Source: Salvelinus alpinus (Eukaryota > Chordata > Actinopteri > Salmoniformes > Salmonidae). Taken from it: a stretch of DNA of 64,000 nucleotides. Below the pieces are notes generated by a model. That model was given only the letters and a program-made list of their open reading frames with translations. It was not told the origin of the DNA and did no database searches. Position numbers and translations under genes: made by a program. Positions 1 to 10,650 of this stretch are shown in pieces; positions within the stretch are counted from its first letter, which is position 1; each line of letters starts with the position of its first letter. The DNA lies in assembly GCF_045679555.1 (NCBI RefSeq), contig NC_092092.1, positions 23,550,969 through 23,614,968 on the forward strand, in the 5' to 3' direction.

Positions 1-1335
1 TGAAAAGTTTAAAGACCATGGTCTCTGGGATAGGATGAGTTTTAGTTTAATGTCCCGAGACTGAAGAGAAAATATAAAAGTAAAATGGCCTCTTTGTAAT
101 TATTGATTTTGCTTAACTGTCCTATTGGAAACGTGTCCTGTGAATCCTAGTGTACTGTTTTTGTCACCCATGCCCTTTATGTATATAATTTTCAATATTT
201 GTTGATGGACGAAATGCATCTTTGTAATTGTGGATCAATGTGACATTTGGTACATACTCGTTTGACACCATTCTGTAATTACATACAAATACATTTTTAT
301 TTTTTGTGTGACAAGTGACATCTACTTACTTTAAAAGGACAATCACTGTTTGCATGAGTCAAATGTCCCCCTAGGCAAAGAATACAGAAACTCCTCTCAA
401 CAGTTCAATAGATTTGAAACTACTCAATTCACGTTACATTTTGTACTACGGTAGCTGTATTTAAAGAATACATTTTACATTCCTTGCACTCACATATTCC
501 CAGAACAATTTGCCAACCACTTCTGAGTTAAGGCCACTATGCTATTTAAATGTCTGCCTTTGTCTCATGACTTGGTTTGCGCATAAAGATGGTGGCAACA
601 CTGCTTTACATTTAGTTAATTATGGTCCAAATTTAGCAAATGCTTTTGATGGATTTAGTATAACTATTCATGGGACAAAAGCTTCTCGTGTATCTTTGTA
701 TGCGTGACTTAAATGTCCAGTTAAAGGGTTAACCCAAATATTTTAGTAAATTTTATTTTGGTACTTTTTGAGAACATTGCGTTTCACTTGAAAAATCACA
801 TGAAGTATTTTTTTCCCCTAAATCAATAAAGTTGCCAAAACCCCTTTTTATTTAATCAGTAATGGAAATGGAGAGGTTGCACAATCATGTAGCAAAGCAC
901 TAAAGCATCATGCCAATCGTTTCATACCTCAAGTGGTTTGGAGCTAGCCTGGGTGGGTACAAGTCTGTTTGTGTGATCATTCTACTCCTTGCCACTCCCC
1001 TTGTCATGTTAGGTGGTGGAATGATCACACAAACAGACTTGTACCCAGGCTAGTTGGAACTACTGTTCCCAAAATACTAATAAGCTCAGTTTTATTGGGG
1101 GGGTGAACATTTTATACCAAGTATATCCAACAGCAAATTGAATTTCTATACCACTCAAACTATTACATTTTCAAGATATGCTACACTGCAGATGAAATCA
1201 GAAAATACAATGTCATATAGGTATATATTAACCAGATTTACCATTACTCTTAAATCTTCTCATATGGCTATGGTAAAGTTGACAGTATAAACAAATGGAA
1301 AGTACATAAAACATGTTGGGCCTAGGTGTTTTGTT
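1..1335. other. AT-rich flank, probably 3' UTR or downstream region of the minus-strand gene
   Basis: I see no convincing coding exon here. The stretch lies directly downstream of the stop codon of the minus-strand gene ending at 1336, so part may be its 3' untranslated region. It contains a short inverted-repeat element at 944-1053. The only longer open frame, 510-707 on the plus strand, has no recognisable motif and no splice context. Confidence 0.4.
944..1053. repeat. Short inverted-repeat (MITE-like) element
   Basis: The left arm at 944-981 and the right arm at 1020-1053 are near-perfect reverse complements, separated by about 38 bases. Each arm has the form CTAGCCTGGG...GATCATT. The structure fits a miniature inverted-repeat element or a foldback. 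The family was not identified. Confidence 0.75.
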
Positions 1336-4311
1336 CTACCACATAGGGGTTCTGATGAACATCCCCATCCAGCTGTGAGAATCAGCCATCTGAAACAATA
1401 ATTGCATCTATATTAAACACAATCTGAATGTAACATAGCCAGTAGACTGTGGTACACACCTCTTTGTGCTCGATTCAAGTAAACCCTCATATATGCAGTA
1501 ACAGAAAAATCTGCCTATATTTGTCATAAGCAATACTTATGCTTACCTGCATTCTTTTATGAAGAAATCTCAACTGTTGGTTCAGCAACTCTATTTCCTA
1601 TTAAAATAAAAACATAATTCAGCTGACATACATTTATATGTATGATGATACTGTAGTTCCAATATTTTACATGAGTCATTTAGCAGACGCTCTTATGCAG
1701 AGCGACTTACATTAGTGAGTGCAAACATTTTGATACTTTTTTCATACAATATGATGGATTCTTATGATGTACCTGATAAATTTTCTCATGACGTCTTAAT
1801 TTAATCTGAGGAAATAGTTCTTCAAGTCTCACTATCTGAAAAAATAAATAATGACAAATCAATGCTTATTCCTCTCTGGATTATGAATATAGAAAGCCCT
1901 TAGAAATATTGTCTTACCCTTCTGACAACACCCTGTAGTCTTGTTCGCATACTTTTATTGATTACTGTCATGGCAATGGTCCGTGGTTTTGGAATGACTT
2001 AGAATCAACAAATACACCACACAACATCAATCACGCATTCTAACAAGGGAAACAACATCGATTTTATATACTAGATCATATACAGTGAGCTACAAAAGTA
2101 TTGGGACAGTGACACATTTTTTGTTGTTTTGGCTCTGTACTTCAGCACTTTGGATTTGAAATGATACATGTTAAAGTGCAGAAAATCATCTTAATTTAAT
2201 TTTCATCCATATCGGGTGAACCGTTTAGAAATTACAGCACTTTTTGTATATAGTCCCCACATTTTAGGGGACCAAAAGTATTGGGACAAATTCACTTACA
2301 TGTGTCTTAAAGTAGGCAAAAGTTTAGTTTGGTCCCATATTCCTAGCATGCAATGATTACATCAAGCTTGTGACTCTACACACTTGTTGGATGCATTTAC
2401 TGTTTGTTTTGGTTGCCTTTCAGATTATTTTGTGCGGATAGAAATGAATGGTAAATAATGTATTGTGTCATTTTGCAGTCACTTTTACTGTAAATAAGAA
2501 TAGAATGTTTCTAAACACTTCTACATGAATTGTGAATAGTGATGAGTGACAAAGTTACAGACGCACAAATATCATACCACGAAGACCTCTCACCATTACA
2601 ATAAAAGAGGTTAGCGGGGGGGGGGGGTATGATATTTGTGCGTCTAACTTTCTCACACATTATTCACGATTCATTCAGGATTAACCGTAATAATGGTAGC
2701 ATCCACATTAATGTATGTAGAAGTGATAACAAACATATTCTTATTTACAATAAAAGTGACTCCAAAATGACACAATACATTATTTACCATTCATTTCTAT
2801 TGGGCACAAAATCATCTGAAACACAAATAAAACAAACAGCAAATGCATCAAACGAGTTTGTAGCGTCACAAGCTTGACATAATCATTGCATGCTAGGAAT
2901 ATGGGGACCAAATACTAAACTTTTGACTACTTTAATGCATATACACTGAGTGTGCTCTTTCCATGACATAGACTGACACATAGGTGAGTCCAGGTGAAAG
3001 CTACGATCCCCTTATTGATATCACGTGTTAAATCCACTTCAATCAGTGTAGTTGAATGGGAGCAGACGGATTAAAGAAGGATTTTAAAGCTTTGAGACGA
3101 TTGAGACATGGATTGTGTATATGTGCCATTCAGAGGGTGAATGGGTAAGGGAAAAGATTTAAGTGCCTTTGAACGGGGTATGGTAGTAGGTGCCAGGTGC
3201 ACCAGTCTGTGTCAAGAATGGCAATGTTGCTGGGTTTTTCACACTGAACAGTTTCCCGTGTGTATCAAGAATGGTCCACCACCAAAAGGACATTCAGCCA
3301 ACTTGACAACTGTGGGAAGCATTGAAATCAACAATGGCCAGCATGCATGTAGAAAGCTTGACACCTTGTAGAGTCCTTACCCTGATGAACTGAGGCTGTT
3401 TCGAGGGCAAAAGATGGGGTGCAACTCAATATTAGGAAGTTGTTCTTAATGTTTTGTACACTCAGTGTATAAGTGAATATGTCCAAATCCCTTTGGTCCC
3501 CTAAAATGGGGGGACTATGTACAAAAATTGCTGTGGTTTCATAGTGTCAAGTGCTGGACTACAGAGCCCCAAAAAATGTCACTGTCCTAATACTTTTGTA
3601 GCTCACCGTATATCTGTTATTTAAATTATATTTTAATGTGAAATGTGATGATATAAGTTAAATGTGTACCATGCTGAAAGACTGTTGCCACTTCCAGCAC
3701 ATATGGCCTATGAATCAAAATATATTGACATTAATGTTATGCAATGATAGAATGAATTACACTTGAATATTTTTATTTTTTTACATGAAATATACATTTT
3801 AGTAAATTATTGGCTCACAGTAACATACTGAATGTTGCAGTACTTACACGTGCTTGCTGTTCACAGGTATAAAGCTGTTGAATGGAATCAGACAGCCCTT
3901 GTGGTTTCTTATCTAGAAATATGCCATCATTTGGTAAGGGATACATTATAATAGTGTCAGTCAGTATACAGTACATGGTACAATCTAGGAATAATAACTT
4001 CATAAAAAATAAATATGGCATACCTTAAATGTCTGTGTCACATTAGCAGAATTCAATCCAAACAAATGTGTTATGATCTTGAAGGACAGAGAGAGAGTTA
4101 AAAAAAGAGAGAAAGCGAGAGAGCTATTAGTATAGGGGAGAAACCTGACCTGACAATTTGGCCTACTGCTGAACACCTCTGCCTACCTGTTTAACTGTAG
4201 TGGCCTCCATACCCTTTGGAATGGTGACCTCTTGCAATGCAATGACTCTGTCATCTGGAATAGGAGGAACACATCTAATTTGTGATGCATTCAGCTTTTT
4301 TATGTGTGCAA
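1336..4311 (-). CDS. 3' part of an unrecognised multi-exon protein-coding gene
   Basis: I do not recognise this gene. Eight minus-strand exons join in one frame with canonical GT-AG junctions: 4311-4187, 4077-4024, 3912-3848, 3707-3670, 1997-1918, 1835-1773, 1597-1547 and 1389-1336, where a TAG stop at 1338-1336 ends the protein. Phases agree at every junction, including the 38-nt exon, giving about 175 residues of C-terminus. The last third is rich in Leu, Glu, Gln, Arg and Lys (segments such as RLEELFPQIKLRR and EIELLNQQLRFLHKRMQ) and looks like a coiled coil or long helix; the end is short (MFIRTPMW). The intron between 3670 and 1997 holds a palindromic transposon. The 5' exons were not found; the segment just upstream is occupied by a Tc1 relic from 4493. 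That eight exons agree in phase argues against chance, but function is unknown. Confidence 0.6.
1672..1722. repeat. Short remnant of an L2/SINE-type 3' tail
   Basis: The sequence GCAGACGCTCTTATGCAGAG with flanking GTCATTTAG and GCGACTTAC matches, in reverse orientation, the conserved 3' tail of fish L2 LINEs and their SINE partners (compare the plus-strand tail near 14170-14220). It lies in an intron of the minus-strand gene. Confidence 0.5.
2093..3608. mobile_element. Large palindromic non-autonomous DNA transposon (TA target)
   Basis: The element begins CAGTGAGCTACAAAAGTATT and ends with the mirror sequence GCTCACCG, each flanked by TA, as in the Tc1/mariner superfamily. Beyond the terminal repeats, almost the whole element is one inverted repeat. 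The left arm runs from 2093 to about 2605. The right arm runs from about 2620 to 3608, interrupted by another insertion at 2944-3467. The axis lies around 2600, next to a G run. For example, the segment near 2340-2365 reappears inverted near 2880-2905. No transposase frame is present. Confidence 0.75.
2944..3467 (+). mobile_element. Internally deleted Tc1-like element nested in the palindrome
   Basis: It starts CACTGAGTGT and ends ACACTCAGTG, flanked by TA on both sides. It interrupts the right arm of the surrounding palindrome exactly at a TA. A frame at 3141-3371 begins MGKGKDLSAFERGMVVGAR, resembling the N-terminal region of a Tc1-family transposase, but no DDE core follows, so the copy is non-functional. 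Confidence 0.7.
4187..4311 (-). other. Largest recovered exon of the unrecognised minus-strand gene
   Basis: The exon is 125 nt and open in only one frame. It encodes a segment including CVPPIPDDRVIALQEVTIPK and ends KQ before a GTAGGC donor. The acceptor reads TTTCTTGCAG. It needs one base from an upstream exon, so the gene continues to higher coordinates. A search for that upstream exon to about 4490 found nothing convincing. Confidence 0.55.
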
Positions 4312-4492
4312 CTGCAAGAAATAATCACAGATGGTTTATAATGTGAAGCCTTGATAGGGGGCTTCCATTTAATTTCAAGTAGCCTTGCTGGCTATCAGTT
4401 CTCAGTGGACTGTGCATCAACAAAGATGTCAAATCCACCTGCTTCCAGCTGGCTGAAGTTGGGCTGGAAGCATGTATTACATTTTTCTTATA

Positions 4493-5780
4493 CTGAACAA
4501 AAATATAAAAGCAACATGTAAAGTGTTGGTTCCATGTTTCATGAGCTAAAATAAAAGATCCCAGAAATTATATGCACAAAAAACATATTTCTCAAAAAGA
4601 AAATGGCACAAATTTGTTTCCATCCCTATTAGTGAGCATTTCTCATTTGCCAAGATAATCCATCCACCTGACAGGTGTGGCATATTAAGAAACTGATTAA
4701 ACAGCTTGATCATTGCACAGGTGCACCTTGTGCTGGGGACAATAAAAGGCCACTCTAAAATGTGCAGTTTTGTTAAATAACACAAGGTCACAGATGTATC
4801 AAGTTGAGGGAGAGTGCATCTGGCATGCTGACTGCAGAAATGTCCAGCAGAGCTGTTGCCAGAGAATTTAATGTTCATTTCTCTACCATAAGCCACCTCC
4901 AACATATTTTTGAGAATTTGGCAGGAGTCCAAGAGGCCTTACAAGCGCAGTCCACGTGTAGTCCAAGCGGCCTTACAAGCGCAGTCCACGTGTAACCATT
5001 GTCTGAGACCAGCCACCTGGACAACTGATGAAACTGTGGGTTTGCACAACCGAATTTCTGCACAAACTGTCAGAAACCGTAACAGGGAAGCCGATGGCAG
5101 ACAGTGTGTATGGCGTTGTGTGGGCGAGCAGTTTGCTCAACATTGTGAACAGAGTGCCCCATGGTGTCGGTGGGGTTATAGTATGGGCAGGCATAAGCTA
5201 CGGACAAAGAACACAATTGCATTTTATCGATGTCAATTTGAATGCACAGAGCTACCTTGACGAGATCCTTATAGGCCCATTGTCGTGCCATTCACCTCCT
5301 GTTTCAGCATGATAATGCACAACCCCATGCCGCAAGGATCTGTTACAAAATTCTTGAAAACTGAAAATGTCCAAGTTCTTCCATGGCCTGGATACTCACC
5401 GGACATGTCACCCATTGCGCTTGTTTGGAATGCTCTAGATCGACATGTACTACAGCGTGTTCCAGTTCCCGCCAACATCCAGAAACTTTGCACAACCATT
5501 GAAGAGAAGTCGAACAACATTCCACAGGCCACAATCAACAGCCGGATCAACTCTATGTTAAGGAGATGTGTCACGCTGCATGAGGCAAATGGTGGACACA
5601 CCAGATACGGACTGGTTTTCTGATCCACGCTCCTACCTTTTTTTTAAGGTATCTGTGACCAACAGAAATCCATAGATTTGGGCCTAATTTATTTATTTAA
5701 ATGGACTGATGTCCTTATATAAACTGTAACTCAGTCAAATCTTTAAAATTGTTGCATGCTGCGTTTATATTTTTATTACG
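4493..5780 (+). mobile_element. Degraded Tc1-like transposon with transposase relic
   Basis: Termini of the type CTGAACAAAAATATAAA appear at the left and, inverted and diverged, near 5765-5780. Plus-strand frames between about 4800 and 5625 carry Tc1 transposase pieces: an N-terminal helix-turn-helix segment (SRAVAREFNVHFSTIS) and a catalytic segment containing the Tc1 pattern of Trp, Pro, Tyr, Ser, Pro, Asp and Met before the last acidic position. A tandem duplication of about 34 bp at 4926-4993 breaks the frame and further stops follow, so the gene is dead. Related copies lie at 39124-40150 and 42889-44324. Confidence 0.8.
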
Positions 5781-6798
5781 TGTAAATATTTAGGGTTGCC
5801 GTTTTGATCTTGATAAGGGGGTAAGCTAGATTTGTATGTTATTTCAGCTGCAACCCACGACTAGGACGAGCTAAAATGTAACGCAGAGACTGTGTTTATA
5901 TGGAAACCAGTGTAAACACAGCGTCAGGGAGCAACAATAAATCAAATCAAATGTATTTATAAAGCCCTTCTTACATCAGCTGATATCTGAAAGTGCTGTA
6001 CAGAAACCCAGCCTAAAACCCCAAACAGCAAGTAATGCAGGTGTAGAAGCAAAATACATCGATACATCAAAATAAACCTAACGTTTACGCAACTCCAACC
6101 AAAAGGATTAATCAAAAAATAAACCAACCGTTTTTATCAAGTCTCCTCAGTGCAATCCAAGCTTTTGATAAACTTTGAGAATTATCACGACGAATATTTG
6201 TCATTTTATCAACGCAGCGCCGGCCAAATCAAGCTTGAAGGAAGCCCCGTTCTTTCTTTCTTTTTCTTTTTACATCAATGTCTTGCAAGTCAGTGTTATG
6301 ATAATGATGATTTGTCGCCACAGATAGTATGTTTTTGTTTCTAGCGTTATGGCTAGATGGAGTAGGCCTACAGCTTCATCTAGTGGTCGCGTCGGGGACA
6401 ACAGTTGATGACTGTATTTTGAGGCGAAACCTCAACCTAACTCTTTTCCTAACTTTAACATAATTCTCCTAACCTACTACGTTAATTGACCTAACCTGTT
6501 ATGTAAACAAACCCTCTCTGTCGTTTTCGCAGTGGGTGGGCTCTGAACCTTTGAACTACCAACCTCAGATGCCAGCAAGCTTGCACAAGAACAAAAAAGT
6601 CTCGCGATGAAGATATAATAATATAAAAAGAACACAATGGTCGAAATTCGTAACAATTTACTAGAAAATGTTAACATACATAGAATATTGTTTAACAACA
6701 TTCAAATTAGGAAAATTGTTAATAGCCTTAATACCACAAATAATATTACATAATTGACAATTATTAACAACATCAAGATGAATGACTACTAGATATTA
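5781..6798. other. Intergenic DNA, no supported gene
   Basis: Apart from the dispersed repeat at 5941-6055 I see nothing coding. The part around 6350-6700 has slightly more CpG and a run of CTAACCT-type motifs, and could be old repeat or promoter sequence. Nothing in it is decisive. Confidence 0.4.
5941..6055. repeat. Dispersed salmonid-type interspersed repeat (copy 1)
   Basis: The segment with CAAATCAAATGTATTTATAA followed by GCCCTT, AGTGCT, CAGAAACCCAGCCTAAAACC and AACAGCAAG recurs at 43025-43270 with the same order of blocks. It is a dispersed repeat of unknown class, truncated here. Confidence 0.7.
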
Positions 6799-7027
6799 GG
6801 AATCAAATCAAATTGTATTTGTCACATGCGCTGAAATTATTACTTACAAGCCCTTAAACAACAATGCAGTTAAAAAAAAAAATACCAACAAAAAAATGAA
6901 ATAAAGTAACAAATAATTAAAGAGCAGCAGTAAAATAACAATAGCGAGGCTATATACAGGGGGTACCAGAACAGAATCAATGTGCGGGGGCACCGGTTAG
7001 TAGTCGAGGTAATTGAGGTAATATTTA

Positions 7028-8136
7028 CACTACTGTTCAAAAGTTTGAGGTCACTGAGAAATGTCCTTGTTTTTGAAAGAAAAGCACATTTGTTGTCCAT
7101 TAAAACAACATCAAATTGATCAGAAGCACACTCTTCTAGGCAGAGTTGCAAAGAAAAAGCCATATCTCAGACTGGCCAATAAAAACAAAAGATTAAGATG
7201 GGCAAAAGAACACAGATACTGGACAGAGGAACTCTGCCTAGAAGGCCAACATCCAGGAGTCACCACTTCACTGTTGACGTTGAGACTTTATTTGGCGGGT
7301 ACTATTTAATGAAGCTGCCAGTTGAGGACTTGTGAGGCGTCTGTTTCTCAAACTAGACACTCTAATGTACTTGTCCTCTTGCTCAGTTGTGCACCGGGGC
7401 CTCCCACTCCTCTTTCTATTCTGGTTAGAGCCAGTTTTCGCTGTTCTGTGAAGGGAGTAGTATACAGCGTTGTACGAGATCTAAAGTCTCTTTGCAATTT
7501 CTCGCATGGAATAGCCTTCATTTCTCAGAACAAGAAAAGACTGACAAATTTCAGAAGAAATGCCTGTAATCAAACTCACAAATGCTCATGCTCCAGATAC
7601 TCAACTAGTCTAAAGAAGGCCAGCTTTATTGCTTCTTAAATCAGAACAACAGTTTTCAGCTGTGCTAACATAATCGCAAAAGGGTTTTCTAATGATCAAT
7701 TAGACTTTTAAAATGATAAACTTGGATTAGCTAACACAACGTGCCATTGGATAAACGGGCCTCTGTACGCATATTTTCCACCATAATTTGCAAATAAATT
7801 CATTACAAATCTTACAATGTGATTTTCTGGATTTTTTTTCTCATTTTGTCTGTCATAGTTGAAGTTTACATATGATGAAAATTACAGGCCTCTCATCTTT
7901 TTAAGTGGGAGAACTTGCACAATTGGTGGCTGACTAAATACTTTTTTGCCCCACTGTATGTAGATATTCCATTAAAAAAACAATCTGCCTTTTCCAGCTA
8001 CAATAGTCATTTACAACATTAACAATGTCTACACTGTATTCCTGATGAATTTTATGTTATTTTAATGGACAAAAAAAGTAATTTTCCTTCAAAACAAGAA
8101 CATTTCTAAGTGACCCCAAACTTTTGAACGGTAGTG
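7028..8136 (-). mobile_element. Tc1-like transposon inserted in the LINE 3' region
   Basis: Terminal repeats CACTACTGTTCAAAAGTTTG and its inverse at 8117-8136 are flanked by TA, and the LINE sequence resumes directly on both sides. Pieces of transposase are frameshifted. An internally deleted relative lies at 25623-25951. The copy itself is interrupted at 7780-7956 by a terminal piece of another Tc1 family. Confidence 0.8.
7780..7956. mobile_element. Terminal fragment of a second Tc1 family nested in the first
   Basis: The block ends with TTTTTTGCCCCACTG and contains GTGATTTTCTGGATTTTTTT and CACAATTGGTGGCTGACTAA. The same sequence appears inverted at 44331-44575. Host-element sequence (CTCTGTACGCATA and TGTAGATATTCC) is contiguous across it when compared with the related copy near 25770-25800. 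Confidence 0.7.
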
Positions 8137-8250
8137 TACATATGCTTAGAGTTATTACAGTGACTTATGCATAGATAACAGATAGTTGCAGCAGCATAAA
8201 ATGGGGGGGGGGGGGGGGGGGCAATGCAAGTAGTCTGAGTAACCATTTGA

Positions 8251-9322
8251 TTAGATGTACAGTAGTCTTATGGCTTGGGGGTAGAAGCTGTTTAGAAGCC
8301 TCTTCGACCTAGACTTGGAGCTCCTGTACCGCTTGCCGTGCGGTAGCATAGAGAACAGTCTATGACTAGGGTGGCTGGAGTCTTTGAACATTTTTAGGGC
8401 CTTCCTCTGACACCACCTGGTATAGAGGTCCTGGATGGCAGGAAGTTTGGCCCCAGTGATGTACTGGTCCGTACGCACTACCCTCTGTAGTGCCTTGCTG
8501 TCGGAGGCCGAGCAGTTGCCATACCAGGCAGTGATGCAACCAGTCAAGATGCTCTTGATGGTGCAGCTGTAGAACCTTTTGAGGATCTGAGGACCCATGA
8601 CAAATCTTCTGAGTCTCCTGAGGGGGAATAGGTTTTGTCGTGCTCTCTTCACGACTGTCTTGGTGTGCTTGGACCATGTTAGTTTGTTGGTGATGTGGAC
8701 ACCAAGGAACTTGAAGCTCTCTCCCTGCTCCACTACAGCCCCATCGATGAGAATGGGGGGCGTGCTCGGTCCTCCTTTTCCTGTAGTCCACAATCATCTC
8801 CTTAGTCTTGATCACTTTGAGGGAGTTGTTGTTGTCCTGGCACCACACGGCCAGGTCTCTGACCTCCTCCCTATATGCTATCTCGTTGTTGGTGATCAGG
8901 CCTACCACTGTTGTGTCATCAGCAAACTTAATGGTGTTGGAGTCATGCCTAGCCGTGCAGTCATGAGTGAACTGGTAGTACAGGAGGGGACTGAGCACGC
9001 ACCCCTGAGGGGCCCCCGTGTTAAGGATCAGCGTGGCGGATGTGTTGTTACCTACCCTTACCACCTGGGGGCGGCCCGTCAGGAAGTCCAGGATCCAGTT
9101 GCAGAGGGAGGAGTTTCGTCCCAGGGTCCTTAACTTAGTCATGAGCTTTGAGGGCACTATGGTGTTGAACGATAGCATTCTCGCATAGGTGTTCCTTTTG
9201 TCCAGGTGTGAAAGGGCAGTGTGGAGTGCAATAGAGATTGCATCATCTGTGGATCTGTTGGGGCGGTATGCAAATTGGAGTGGGTCTAGGGTTTCTAGGA
9301 TAATGGTGTTGATGTGAGCCAT
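8251..9322 (-). pseudogene. LINE reverse transcriptase, C-terminal two thirds (frameshifted)
   Basis: Two overlapping minus-strand frames (9322-8366 and 8793-8251) together cover the RT palm and C-terminal region. The first contains [28 protein letters not shown] and [10 protein letters not shown], the last being the catalytic Asp pair. Near 8790 the meaningful sequence moves to the other frame ([16 protein letters not shown]), showing a frameshift. The conserved aromatic and Asp stretch after the YARMLS region is deleted. The gene acts in target-primed reverse transcription in intact relatives; this copy cannot. Confidence 0.85.
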
Positions 9323-9328
9323 GACCAG

Positions 9329-10006
9329 TGTGGCGGATGAATCAGAACTTGTCTTTCACATGTCCCTGGTGCTATGCAGAATATCAGAAAGGGAAGAGGA
9401 CAGAATGGAACATTGTCTTCATATGTGAATGTGTCTTTACCTATTCTTAAACCATGTGAAGGGATGGCGTGATTAATGGGAAACCAATTACTTGTCTCCA
9501 CAATGTCTGTGCGCTTATCCTGGGATAGTGTACGACCTAAAGGCTCACTCCCCTCAGTGAGCTTGTCCAGAAGTGGGGTCAAGAGGGGGTTTACTTGAGA
9601 TGGGAGTATCTAGAGTTGACAATTGAGTTATGCCTTGGATGAGGTAATGTTTTGGTACTATGAAGTACCAGGAACGAGATTAGAACCTCGTTTTAGAGAC
9701 CAAACTGAGCGATAATTTATAGCGAATGCAATCTGGCTAAGGGATACTCCTTTCTCAAGTAAAAGTCCCTTTGTGAAGAGTTCTTAAGATCTGTGGTTCG
9801 TCATGTAAGTTGAGAGGGGTGTATCTTGGCTATAAAATATCTTTGTATTCTTCTGTAGTGACTCTCAAAATTCATTATAGATAGTGAATTGTTGAAAGTC
9901 AAAGGCTAAAGCTTAAAGCTCATTAAAGATTAAGTTTAAGTATAACTCTGACTGGTGTGTAGTTTGTAACTCTCCTCATTTGGTAATACAGGAAAATGCC
10001 ATCACA
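9329..10006. mobile_element. Solo LTR (678 bp) inserted in the LINE RT
   Basis: The insert begins TGTGGCGGATGA and ends GCCATCACA. It is flanked by the 4-bp direct repeat CCAG (9325-9328 and 10007-10010). The RT protein sequence resumes exactly across it (CFERLV before, MAHIN after). TG...CA ends, a 4-bp target duplication, a CTATAAAAT box near 9831 and ATTAAA signals near the 3' end are typical of a retrotransposon or retrovirus-like LTR. No internal gag or pol remains, consistent with LTR-LTR recombination. The family was not identified. Confidence 0.75.
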
Positions 10007-10650
10007 CCAGCCTTTCAAAGCACTTCATGGCTACAGACGTGAGTGCTACGGGTCGGTAGTCATTTAGGCAGGTTACCTTAGTGTTATAGGGCACAGGGAC
10101 AATGGTGGTCTGCTTGAAACATGTTGGTTTTACAGACTCAGTCAGGGAGAGGTTGAAAATGTCAGTGAAGACACTTGCCAGTTGGTCAGCGCATGCTCGG
10201 AGTACACATCCTGGTAATCCTTCTGGCTCTGCGGCCTTGTGAATGTTGACCTGTTTAAAGGTCTTACTCACATCGGCTGCGGAGAGCGTGATCACAGTCG
10301 TCCGGAACAGCCGGTGCTCTCATGCATGTTTCAGTGTTTCTTGCCTCGAAGCGAGCATGTAAGTAATTTAGCTCGTCTGGTAGGCTTGTGTCACTTTGGC
10401 AGCTCTCGGCTGTCCTTCCCTTTGCAGTCTGTAATAGTTTGCAAGCCCTGCCACATCCGATGAGCGTCGATGCCAGCGTAGTATGATTCGATCTTAGTCC
10501 TGTATTGACGCTTTGCCTGTTTGATGTTTCGTCGGAGGGAATAGCGGGATATCTTAGAGTCCCGCTCCTTGAAAGCGGCAGCTCCACCCTTTAGCTCAGT
10601 ACGGATGTTGCCTGTAATCCATGGCTTCTGGTTGGTGTATGTACGTACAG

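Noticed and set aside
3815..4021. A continuous 68-codon minus-strand frame covering the exon near 3848-3912
   Set aside because: Using its frame would require an intron of only 39 bases to the exon at 4024-4077. The alternative acceptor at 3913 gives a 111-base intron and agreeing phases, so the frame was taken as a shadow.
8597..9133. A 178-codon plus-strand frame
   Set aside because: Antisense of the LINE reverse transcriptase, which has FADDT and other RT motifs on the minus strand.
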